Shown here: piece by piece, positions 8,946 through 19,554 of the stretch
How positions within the stretch are numbered: the stretch's first letter is position 1
Layout: each line of letters opens with the position of its first letter
Origin: Nymphaea colorata
Taxonomy: Eukaryota > Streptophyta > Magnoliopsida > Nymphaeales > Nymphaeaceae
Assembly: GCF_008831285.2 (NCBI RefSeq)
Contig: NC_045140.1
Coordinates: 20,148,370-20,212,369 of the forward strand
DNA: 64,000 bases
Direction of reading: 5' to 3'
Translations under genes and position numbers: made by a program
The notes under the pieces: model-generated
The model's input: only the letters and a program-made list of their open reading frames with translations
Database searches by the model: none
Told to the model about the DNA's origin: nothing

Positions 8946-10780
8946 TGAACTGTTGTTTCTTCGAGGTCTTCTAAATTAAGATCTGGTAGAATAAAAAAAC
9001 GGATAATTTTATTGGCTAAGTTTAAGTCTGTTTTTTAAAAGGTACATAGACTTGCTTCTGTGGAAGCCTTTGTTTGAAACTTCTTCAACCTCACAGGTTT
9101 TAATACTGGGCCATCCTCTTCACTGTCTTCTTGGCATGGTCCTTCTCTGCCGTAACATTGTCAAAAACAGTATGTACACCAAAAGGGAAGATCTAGAATT
9201 GTTGAAGGCTTGAATCTAATGTATGAGATCATATTTTGACCTGTATATGGGAACCGAGTACCTAAGGAGAGTGTCATCTCTTTTCTAAATCTCAACAATT
9301 TTAGGTGTATCAGGGAACCTGAACCCATTCTTGGACATAGTAGGCAGTTGAATTTTATGCTACTTAAAATTCCTAATTCACTTCTTGGATTCATCCTTCT
9401 TCTAACTATATGTGGTCCAATATGTCATTGGGGGTTTTTCTTGCCTGGATGGATGCTAGTGTTCTTGAAGACAATAATGGTAAGAATCTCTAGACTGCAG
9501 TTTCTCATTTTATATTTGATTGCAAAAGGAAAATGGAGAATGATTGGCATGGAAGTGGGAAAATTCGAAAATTTACTGGAGCTATGGTAAACAAAGAAGA
9601 TCGATATCGAGCAGTGAAGGAGCAGAAAACCCCAGATTTTGTGAGGTACTCTTCTGTAGGCACAGAAATATGTATGAGTATTCTGTTAACTTTTGGTGTT
9701 TCTATAGTCTCAGACCTTCTACTGCTCATGCTCTGCTCACGTTAGCTGCTGCATTAGCCTCAATAGTGGTGGTGGTTGTTCTTGGCATCTTCTTCAAGTG
9801 GTCATTTGTGATTAATTTAGTTCAATTATGGCATGTTCCAGTTTATCCTCCAAAATTAGCTGCATATGACATATGCTTGTCCACCATAACTTTTGGAGTC
9901 TGAAAAATCTAAACATGGCTACGACATTAAGTGCATGTTATCATATATGCTGTTATATCCACATGTTTTCTCCTTAAACAATTTTACGTGGGTAAATCTG
10001 ATTTCTGCTTTTAGATGCTCCGCTTCCTCTTATGTTTAAGAGCATTGATACTTTATTTTTCTTGGACTCTGTTAATATTTTTCAAGCTTTGGCTGTAATT
10101 GTAGTCTGTGAAGATTGGGTTATTTCTTTTCTTTTCGTATGAATTATGAGGCGTGGAACATAATTTTCTAATACCAATAGCTTATTTTTATTTGTCACAT
10201 TTCTCTTCATATCTAAGCTTGTTTTTTAATAGTCTTCAATTTGTTTTGTCTGAAAAAGAACTGGTGACTAGTGGTGTAGCAAGACCTAGAAACAGATGTA
10301 GCTTCTTGTTTTACAGCTTAAATTGGTACCATTCCATTTTGTAACTATGTAAATTTTTTTGATGCACTCTTTTATCTGCCTTGTTGCTTCATGGATATTC
10401 ATTCAAATTCAAAACTAAAGATTTACAAATTCAGATACTGCATCAAAAACCATAATGATGAAAAATTCAGATCTTGCAATAGATGCACTAAAATCAAGAT
10501 TTGATTCTGCTTCTTAAACTTAAGCATTGGTGCACTAAAGTGGCAGAGGAAGGGAAAAGATTTGGAACTGCATTTTTATGCATAGCTTGGTTGTAATACT
10601 TAAATTCTATGAGTATGTCAACTAGGGCCATAAGACACCAATGGTCATGATTTGGTTGCATCGCTTGGTCTTTATCTTGCTTCTTCTTTCCTTTCTTCCT
10701 GCAGTGCATCTAAAGGAGCTCTAACGGCAGATTTTGTGCAGAGACTTATTTCAGCGATGGAGCCACTTCTTCATGAAAAT

Positions 10781-11494
10781 GTATGAGCCTTTAATATCTA
10801 ATCTTACTATCAAATGTTTGATTGCTGTGCATTAAAATATTTTTGAGCTGAGTACTGTTTCTTCAGTAGGTTCACTATCAATGGTTCTCAACGAGTCATC
10901 ATAGCGAGTGGCAAGGAAAAAAAAAAGTATGAATTGTTCCCTAAGTTGTCTTCCAGCTATACTAAGTGTGCTGAAAAGCAGCAGTGCCCCTTCTTCCGAG
11001 CATACTGTTGCTTTTTTTACATATTACTGGGTTGTTACGCAGACTGAATTTCAGAACCCCATTAACTATAACTAGGCCTAGTTGCAACTAGAGAGGGCAC
11101 TCATAGTGCATTCTGGAACATGATGGGGTGCTGAAACTTCTCTCTCATTCTTGTTTTGGAAGAAAAGGAGTCTGCTGTTTAACCAGTGGTGCTTCTATGG
11201 GTCTCTAGAATTCCAAAAAGGAAGCTACAAAAGAATTGCATTCCTTGATGCGTTTTTCAACTTATTTGACCCTAGACGGCAGAAATCTAGTTTATGTATG
11301 TTTGTACTCTCTCTGTCAAGCTGTAGTATTTTATTTGGAAAGCTCTGTTCACACCAGTGCTCAACTTGTCAAACGTACTTCAGAGTCTCAACTTGCATAT
11401 GCATGTTAATAATGTTGCCTCCCTTATCGGTGTACTTTTATATTGAACAATTGGCAAGCTAATATAAGTTATCTGTTGTTGATCAATGTAAAAG
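10781..11494. other. Intergenic, no gene seen
   Basis: Between the CBP60-like exon 2 donor and the Myb/SANT start. No exon matching the rest of CBP60 and no convincing repeat was found. It should hold the promoter and 5' UTR of the gene at 11495; no clear TATA box stands out. Confidence 0.4.
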
Positions 11495-12551
11495 ATGCCC
11501 ACGACAGCACCTCCAACCCAAGATGGAGATAGAGCTGGTTGGACAACTAGTCGTGATCAGTTCTTTATCAATCTGTTGCTTGAACAAACTAATAGAGGCA
11601 GAAGAACTGAGGTGGGGTTCACAAAGGATGCCTGGAAATCGATATTTCTAGCCTTCAACAAGAGGTTCAATTTAAATTATACCATTTCTCAGTTAAAAAG
11701 TCGTTACAGAAGACTAAAAACACAATATAGGATGATCAAGGCTCTCAGAAATCTTAATGGATTTGGATGGGATGATGAATTGAAAGTGGTTACTGCATCT
11801 GAGGATGTTTGGGAGCAGTATATCTCGGTAAGTTCTTATTGCAGTCAGTTTTTTCTCTCACTATACGTGACTAGAAATATTGCATCAACTGTCACGAGTG
11901 TTTGTATTATGGCGTGCTATTCACATTTTGCAGGAACACCCAGACGCAAGAAACTACAAGAGCAAATACTTTCCCTTCTATGATGAATGTTCCATTTTAT
12001 TTGATGGTAAGTACTCTGCCAAATTGTTTCCGTTTGTTTAAAACTTTAAATATATAAACGGACAAAAATTTCTGTATGCAGGAAAAAGAATTGAAGGGCG
12101 TGGAACAATGGTTGGAATGCATAATGGGCTAATGCACGAGGACGTAAATGCAGCAGCCAACACAGACACACTATATTCTACCGATGAAGCAAGTTCTGAA
12201 GATGCAACACCTTATGAAGTTCTTGAACAGCAAAAGCATGGTGATACCACATCATCCAGCAGCCATGAGAAAAGGGTCTGTTCAAGCCCAAGGCATAGAA
12301 TTGCTGTGGCATTAGAGAACATAGCATTTGAGTTTGCTGATAGTCGAATGGTGCAAAAGATGGCCTCTGAGGATGATGCGTCTTTTCGACAATGTATGAT
12401 AGAGCTCCAAAACATGGAAGGATTGGATCCTGAGGATTGTGTCAAAGCAGTCACTATTCTCAAAGATCCTCTTAATCGAGTTGCATTTGCAACTTTGAAT
12501 GAAGACCTTCGTCGAAGATGGTTAATTAGTGAACTTGATCAATTCAAATAA
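11495..12551 (+). CDS. Myb/SANT-like DNA-binding domain protein (LIMYB-type)
   Basis: Three exons give an unbroken 291-residue protein: 11495-11827, 11934-12006 and 12082-12551, all with GT-AG introns of 106 and 75 bases. Residues about 14-110 are a Myb_DNA-bind_3 trihelix-like domain (GWTTSRDQFFINLLLEQ; LKSRYRRLKTQYRMIK; GFGWDDE), followed by the typical W-x-x-Y-x-x-x-HPDARNYKSKYFPFYDE block. The C-terminal part holds a Ser-rich linker and the helical region RIAVALENIAFEFADSR to LRRRWLISEL that is usual in L10-interacting MYB-domain proteins. The family derives from the Myb-like partner of PIF/Harbinger transposons but is often domesticated; no transposase or terminal repeat lies nearby, so a host gene is more likely. 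Expected to act in the nucleus as a DNA or protein binding regulator. The start ATG is the first in frame after upstream stops. Confidence 0.88.
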
Positions 12552-13121
12552 CCAAGTTTTGGGGGAGGGTTTTGTTTGAGAGAGTTTGTATTCTGGAATT
12601 TTTGTTAGTGAAGAGGCTTTGGTGCTAACACTCGACCTTTCTGTAAAGTTTTTGTTGTCTTGTTTTGGTAACTGTTGGCTTTCTCTGAACTTCCGATTAC
12701 CAATCTTATCCATTATAAAGCACATCAACGCCTGCTCAAATGCACCCTTGCCCATGGGAGATCATTTTTTTCGTGAAATTCATATTTTGAAAGTCTTGTT
12801 TAAAAAGTTCAAAAAAAAAAAAACGTTGTTACCGCAGCCAATAGTTGCTTAATGCAAGTGTACGTGTTTGTATAAGCAAACCTGTTTACGCATTATTAAA
12901 CCAATGTATCCTTTCAATGAAGGAAAAAGTAGTCAGCTACAGCAATGATTCTGTCCATTACTGATATTTTAACACATACAGTAACAACCGTTGGCCTCAA
13001 GATTATGTAAACGAAGTCCTTAAAAGGGAAAAGAAAAGACTCTTGAGTAGCAAAACACTACCAACGTCTGCGTAGAAAATGAGAAGAACCCTTCTGTGGC
13101 ATAAGCTTCTCCTGGGTGGTG
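12552..13121. other. Intergenic between convergent genes
   Basis: 570 bases between the stop of the Myb/SANT gene and the stop of the BAHD gene on the other strand. It must contain both 3' UTRs. Only poly-A/T runs are visible; no gene or structured repeat. Confidence 0.5.
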
Positions 13122-15801
13122 CTAGACAAGTTTGGTCTGAAAGTAATGGGTGAAAGCATCCACATGTTGAGGGAGTAGCCCTATGGTTACATTGATGCTC
13201 CCTTCCTCATTGAAGTTCTCGGTAAGACACGCAGCATATGGAAGAGCAGGGGCCAGTTCATACATGCATGTTGGACGTCCTTGCCCGAAATCAAGCTTGT
13301 GGAATGGGCACATGGACAAGTCATTGACCATGGTGAGTTCCATCAATGGAGGGAGAGGCACTTGGGGAGCATCAAGTGCTTCCAGATACTTCCTGACATA
13401 GTCATCTGTGACTGATTCTTGAGCTGCTTTGATCTTGCCAACTGTCTCGTCCAAACTCTCTTTTTCTAGGTCTCCAACAGTGCATGAGACAGAAGCCAGT
13501 ACGTATGCATTGCCGCTGAAGGCTTCTGAAAGTGGTGGCACCAACTTGTTCCTGAGGTTCATTGTGAATTGCAGGCATACCTTCCTCTCCTTGTCAAAAT
13601 TTAGCGCCTTGTTTCTTGCCTGTTATGGGTGAAATATGTCATCAGTTGAACCTAACCAGTTGAAAAGAAGATTTGAGCAAATTGGAAACCGAATTTGTTC
13701 AATCCTTGAAACATCTTTGCTCTCAAAAATTACAAAACGTTACGAGATGAATACTGGTATTTGAACAAGGATCTTAATTTTTTTTCCTTACAAAGGACGC
13801 ATAAGCTAGCATGCTTTCATCAAGTATAATGCTTCTAGGCGCGTATACTGCACGAACAGAACGCGCTAATTAAAGAACAACCGTCATAGCTTTTAAGATC
13901 AAATGGGGTGAAAGTCTCAGATACGTCATCTTCCGGTTACATCTTTAAAGGGATACTACATTCATAATGTTGGCTAATACAGACTTTCTTACGCAAATTT
14001 AATTGTCCACTAAATGAGCAGCGTCAATGCTCATGATAGGCGATGAAGTCTCTTGTCTCTTTATGAATAAGATTTGACGTATTTATGATTTTCAGCCACA
14101 TATATCGTCGATGATCGCTGACCACTGATAAGCTAGCGAAAATCTCCAAGAATTTTCAAAAGCTAGTCTGACAGATCATATGATCGCTGTAGCGAGATCC
14201 GAATCTTTGAAATGACAGTGGTGAAATATTTCATCACGAAAGAATGCATTCTTGAAAATGTTTGTCATCCACCTACCCTCGTCCATAAGAGAGAGAGAGA
14301 GAGAGAGAGAGTACCTTCCATAGATGGGTTGCTACAACTTCAAATGTGGAACAGTTTCCATCAGGCCCTATTTCTCTTTTGACCCCGTCAATGAATCTGC
14401 CGCTCAAAGTAAAAGTTCTGAAAACATAACCGTCGTGCAATGTGCTGCCGATCCGTGAGTAGTTGCATTCTCCTGCTGTTGTTTCAGGTCCATGAGCAGA
14501 TGACATTGCCTGTTCAATCAATTGAATTAGATGATAAAACGGCACGACCATCTTCGTCATTGGATCACTACTATCATCACAATCATCACACTCTGTGTTG
14601 TTCTCATTATTTTGAGCCACCAGCAATTGACTCCTATCGTGCACCGGCTGTATAAGCATGGGAATCACATCTGATCTTCCTGATGTTAACAGAGCCCATG
14701 CAGTTAAAAACTTGAATTTTCCCGGACCATCGAACAAGGAGTGGCTTGTACCAACACCGACTGCAAACCCTCCACAGCCAAATCTTGTTACCTGCACAAT
14801 TGATAAGTGGATCACGAGATGCGTCAATTTTCCATTTACTAATTCGATATTTCTTGATAAACAGGGAACCGATTTTATGTGACCTAGCTTTTTGGCGCTA
14901 CCAAATAGATAGAATGAGTCTTTTGTAGATCAAAAACAAACTCGAATGCAATCTCAGCTATGAGAACGACTTGGGAATGGTCACGCATCTGAGAATTATG
15001 TGAAAATCAAGACCTGCTTATATTTGGGCTGAACTTAAGATGATCATGAAACAGGCAGGCACAGATTTGCCAAATTAACTCCAGCCTCTGCCATTTTAAC
15101 TAGTATAATTCTGTTCCACTTGACTTGAGGTTCGGCATGCCAGAACGACCTAGAGTGCAGCTTGTAACATCCATGTGTAGACATTGATGCATCTAAGATA
15201 TCTGTAACATGTGCATGTATACTTGGGTCCAAGTGCTACTTTATGTCTTAATTCACTACTATTTGAGACAGGTCTTAATCTAAATTAAGGATCAGAAGCT
15301 TGGGTCAGATTTGGTTTGGTTAATTGTTTCACAAAACTGAACAGGTCCTCGAGTCCATTAGCTCACCTGAATGACAGTTAGAGGCATGTCAGAGAAGTAG
15401 CCATCAAGTGGTGGCCTATGAACAAGCTTCTCATAGAATGGGTTGTACTGTGACAAGTCCCCAAGCTGTGATATTTCCACCTCTGTGGAAGCCTCCACTA
15501 AGAGTGCACCCTTCATGTTGCAGATGATGTCAAGCTTTCCACTCTCTTGATTTGTGTGGAGCCTTCCAGCTGCTGGGTACCAATAAAACAGTGTCTTCTC
15601 CAATCCCGTCTTCATCTTCTGGACAACTGACTCAAAATCATGAATAGCTGTTCTATAGAAGAAGATCGTGTACATAAGCATGGGACATTTCCTATCGATA
15701 TTGGAGAGGGGAAGGAGCTCCCCATCCTCTCCTTTTGCAAGTGGGAGAAAGTCTGGGCAGACAGAAGTGAAATTTTTTATCGTCACGCTCTCAGACTCCA
15801 T
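13122..15801 (-). CDS. BAHD-family acyltransferase
   Basis: Three exons on the minus strand (15367-15801, 14315-14791, 13122-13619), all phase 0 with GT-AG introns, give 469 residues, normal for BAHD enzymes (430-470). These enzymes move an acyl group from acyl-CoA to an alcohol or amine in the cytosol. The catalytic HxxxD motif is HSLFD at 162-166 and the structural DFGWG motif appears as DFGQG at 414-418. Other hallmarks are YPAAGRL near the N-terminal third, GCGGF before the catalytic site and THLWKARNKAL at the exon 2/3 junction. The start MESESVTIKNF is chosen because family members begin a few residues before such a beta-strand; an in-frame upstream Met exists but would add an unusual Cys-rich leader. 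The W-to-Q change in DFGWG is tolerated in several members. The substrate and subclade cannot be told from this. Confidence 0.92.
14288..14311. repeat. (GA)n microsatellite abutting a splice donor
   Basis: On the minus strand the second BAHD intron starts GTAC and then runs straight into a CT dinucleotide repeat. Length changes here would sit 4 bases inside the 5' splice site. Confidence 0.8.
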
Positions 15802-18689
15802 GGATGATGATCCTAAAGGTAATAGACTACCTGGCTTCGAGCATGAGAGGCACGAGTTCATATATATACACACACAACTCCTCTCACTCTCTCTTCCTCT
15901 TGAACATGGACAACAACGTGCACAGGATTGCTGCCCACATTCTGCCATAACGAAGGAGAGAAGGTGAGAAACGAAAGGATCGAAGAGAGCCAGGGATTGT
16001 TGTTCGGCAGCAGATCTAATTAACTACTACTTCTTCCCACTCCGTTGCTTGATGATGACCAAGACGTGGTGAAGGAGTTGGAACGTCGAGCCAAGCACGT
16101 CCTTGCAGTCAGTTCGCATCCCAATCACGAGCGCTGTTCCCCGCTAAGTCGGAGTCCTTTCCATCAGTATTTTCTTCTTGAGGAAACTTTTCCTGGGAAG
16201 AAACTCTGGATCGATTAGACCCAATTGTCTTTCGGATTTTGTTGCCGAAATATGATGTGTGCTCCGGAAATGGCGAATTTTCTTTAGCTAATCTGAGAGC
16301 AACAAACAGCATGGTAAGAAAATACGTGAACTCTAGCATACTTAATTTTATGTAGGCTTGCATTGTTATATTCTGTTGGTGACAAAATCCAATCGCACAG
16401 CCCTCGCTTATGATTTATTTGGAAATTAAAATCCAATGAAAAAAGCTTGCAATTCGTAGAAATGGCGCATAGGTTTTTCGGGAGTTTTTCTTGAAAATTT
16501 TAATTTTGAAATATTTTAATTTAATTTTTGTTTATCTTGAAATATCTCGGGAAAAAAAATACAGCCTAATTACATATATGTAAGGGCAAATAAACAATAT
16601 GAATGAACTTTTCTAAGAAATTAACCAGAAAGCATTGCCGTTATCGAATTTACGATCGATCGGGTTCAAATCGTGAAATTAGACTTTTGATTCCCATTTC
16701 AAATGTCTTTTTTTATTGATATTTGAATGTGAATCCGAATCTGAATATGTGAACGTTCAAAAAAGTGAAAGTGAATCCGATCCATTCTCTTTCAGCGTCT
16801 ATAACCAAAGTTAGAAATACCAAAATCAAATATCTCATCAAACTTAAATATCTGAACAGCAGATCCAGTTGACCAATGTGAAGAGCGTCAAGTTGGAAAC
16901 ATTAGATCAAGTCGCAACCCTCAAGCATTCTGTTCTTTGAACTTTCTTATAGTGCTGTTGCCTTCACTAAAGCTTATCAGTTAAAGTCCATTTTCGAAAA
17001 AAATAAATAAAGCTTTTTAGTTAAATTCCATTTTCGAAAAAAAAAATCTTATTGCATGCAAGTAGATTAGGCGAAGCTGAAGCAAGATATGTCCAGTAGC
17101 AGCAATAAGCAAAAGTGTATATTTCATTTGTTAGAACATGCATCTTAAAGCGGGTTTTGCCTTTTTTTCCTTTCTCAATTTAGCTGTCTTATCCGACTGA
17201 TAATGGTCCGCCGCCGGCGCAAGTCAAAAGCTGCATGAACAAAATTATAACACCTCCGCTTGGGGATAAGTGCATGTTATCATATGATGTCAAGTCAAGG
17301 TGGAATTTTGTGTTGAAAGTTTGTTCTCATCATTCCGTGGTTGTGTCAACGGGCTGCGTCACTTTTGCCTGGGGGGTAGTGTGGGGGAAGGAAGACGTAC
17401 CCACTTAATGTGATAACCATGATGCCAAATCTCACTAGACATGTGAGTTTTGTATGATAAAGAATACAGAGAGAAAACAAAAAGATGGTTTTTTCCAATG
17501 TCAAAAAGTTAAAAAGTCCACAATCTTAATTTTCTTGGCTTTAGCGGCAGTTTACATATGACAAAAAAAATCTTAAATTTTATATATGTATGAACATTTC
17601 AAGACAAACACAAATGGTGTCAATTGGCTCACTACACAAACATGCTAATTACTTTATACAGACACACATATATATATATATAAGTTATACTAGTGAACAA
17701 TGTTATAAACGGGACAAAAAAATGAAAACATTTTTTTACTATTTAAAAAAATATATTGGTCATAACGTATGGACATACAAATTTTATTTTTATCAAATCT
17801 CTAAATTTTCTTTTTGCAGTTTTTTTTCCTATAATTTCTTTTTGTATTAGTTATTTATATTTTTTGTTATTATTAAAATAATGCATGAAATGTTATACAT
17901 AAGAACGGTGTATGTAGCCAGCTTCGTGTTATAGCATGCGTGCTTGTGAAGCAGAACTTGTCTCATTCCGCCCCCTTTTTTCCAACACTCTTCGTCTCGG
18001 CCATCTTTGTTTGCTTTTCGTGCAGTTCCTAAGCTTGTCAGGCACCGATTTTCCTTTTCTCCACGAACAATCTCGCACCTTCGCTTTTGTAGATGCTCAT
18101 GAACCATTCCCTTAATGCTTTGCCATATATTGTTGTAGCCTGTTCTTCAGGGTAGAAATTCGGAGGTAGCCATGTGCTCTAAGGGATTCTTTGTTCCACG
18201 CTTAGCTGATATGTGCATTTAATGGCATATTGCTCTTTAGATATTGACTAGTATGGGCGTGCTTTGAACATGCCTTCTACGTGCAAAAATGGCAGCATCT
18301 CGCTCAAAGCAAAGAGGAATATATACTCGTGAAAGTGACGACTGCGTTCATGCACGAGCGAGTTTATGCCTCTCATCTGGTTGTTGTGCAATTAGATCTA
18401 TACTAAAGCTTATGTATCAGAAAAGTTCAGAGAACTTTTCCTTTTTCATGGAAAAAAGAAAAGCTAACTACGGGCCTTCTTACCATATATTATGCTGGCC
18501 TTACTAGATATAGCAAATGGAAAGAGTTCTTCATGGCCATCAGTAGTTGTCTCAGCCATGGCGGTCACCATTCATCAGATTCAAAAGGATAGGCTGCTCA
18601 ATTTGTTTGATGCAGCTCTGCATTCAAAATTTTGACGCATGTCTGCAAAAGCCGCTTAAGCTCAGACAGATTTTCAATGCAGCAGAAGT
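15802..18689. other. Long intergenic region, no gene seen
   Basis: Upstream of the BAHD gene. A pyrimidine-rich stretch at 15880-15905 probably belongs to its leader. A degenerate GAATCT/GAATCC tract lies at about 16690-16800 and short poly-A/T and (TA)n runs follow at 17660-17690. Several open frames shorter than 90 codons occur but lack recognisable motifs. Confidence 0.4.
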
Positions 18690-19014
18690 TTATGTCTTCT
18701 TAACCTGCCCAACTGTTTTTTCAAAGTAAAGCTTCTCTGGAAGAAAGTAGAAATTTATTTCTTAATCCTCACACGTTGACGAAGAGCCCAGAACATACAG
18801 AAGGCAGAGAGAACCAGAAGACTCACCCCAAGTCTGAAACGTTCAGTAGCTTATGTTTTCTTTTTTTAACCAGCCCAACAGTTTACAACGATATTTTTTC
18901 ATAACTGCGGAAGAAAGTATAGATATGTTTCCGAATATAGGTTGACGTACAACGAAACATACAGAAGGCAGACTGGAGGACCGGAAAGTTCCCCCAAGAT
19001 CTGGAATTTTCAGC
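18690..19014. repeat. Imperfect tandem duplication, about 160-bp unit
   Basis: Two diverged units (18690-18850 and 18851-19014) share TTATGT(C/T)TTCTT, ACC(T/A)GCCCAAC, GGAAGAAAGTA, GTTGACG, GAACATACAGAAGGCAGA-like and CCCCAAG(T/A)TCTG(A/G)A blocks in order. It lies downstream of the 3' end of the response regulator gene. Confidence 0.65.
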
Positions 19015-19554
19015 TCATGAAGCAATGGGCCTGCAACATCGAAAGATCTATAAAAATGGCACAAGATCTAGCAAACCTAGACTTGAGTTCAGGACCTCAA
19101 TCCTTAACAACAAGCCATCCAGACTTCTCGGTCGGAAATTCAATTTGCATATCTTTAATAACATGAAAATCTTCCAAGTTCAGCACCACAGATGATAGAA
19201 CTCTCCCATGACAAGTGTCTGATTTTTCATTGAACTAGGAACCTTGATTTTCAAGGGCAATGTCAGGAAAATATTGAAAGTTAAAGCAGCTGTTAGAAAA
19301 TTTTCACATAAAAAAATTTAGACTTCACATCCAAAATTTTGTAGTCGCTTTGGAGACATTCGAGGAAATTGGAACGATATATCCAAAATTTGTAGTAGCA
19401 GAATAAATCAAACATTCTATATGAAATCTATAAATAAAAGGTAATGGAAGCACAAAGGCTTGATACATACAGCTACAAAAGCTATTACAATATGATACAA
19501 ACACCTTCAAGCATCATTTGATGACAGATGAGACAAAAGCAAAAGAAGTACATT

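Larger units (their letters stand above)
6643..10780 (+). pseudogene. CBP60/SARD1-like gene fragment, copy B (5' exons only)
   Basis: Exon 1 (6643-6731) reads MVGDKRPMDDDDDDDGLR then ESKRQRRPGSG and ends at a GT donor in phase 2. Exon 2 (10705-10780) follows a strong polypyrimidine-cag acceptor, restores the frame and reads ASKGALTADFVQRLISAMEP then LLHEN, ending at a GT donor. These two exons are in frame and unbroken, and the acidic leader, basic cluster and SAMEPLL helix fit the N-terminus of CBP60/SARD1 proteins. The next expected exon (VREEVE, seen only in copy A at 4006) and the whole DNA-binding region are absent before the next gene begins at 11495. Hence a truncated copy, unless distant exons lie beyond. 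The 4-kb intron contains the segmental duplication, a dispersed repeat and unexplained coding-like stretches. Confidence 0.5.

Noticed and set aside
9544-9903. 119-codon frame with a hydrophobic stretch (LAAALASIVVVVVLGIFF)
   Set aside because: It lies in the CBP60-like intron, has no supporting exons and no recognisable family; one hydrophobic run is weak evidence for a membrane protein.
10711-10726. Identical AAGGAGCTCTAACGGC at 10714 and 57231
   Set aside because: One is inside a coding exon, the other in the CALS5 upstream region; flanks do not match, so taken as coincidence.
16655-16680. GGGTTCAAATC resembling a tRNA B-box
   Set aside because: No A-box, acceptor stem or cloverleaf could be formed around it.
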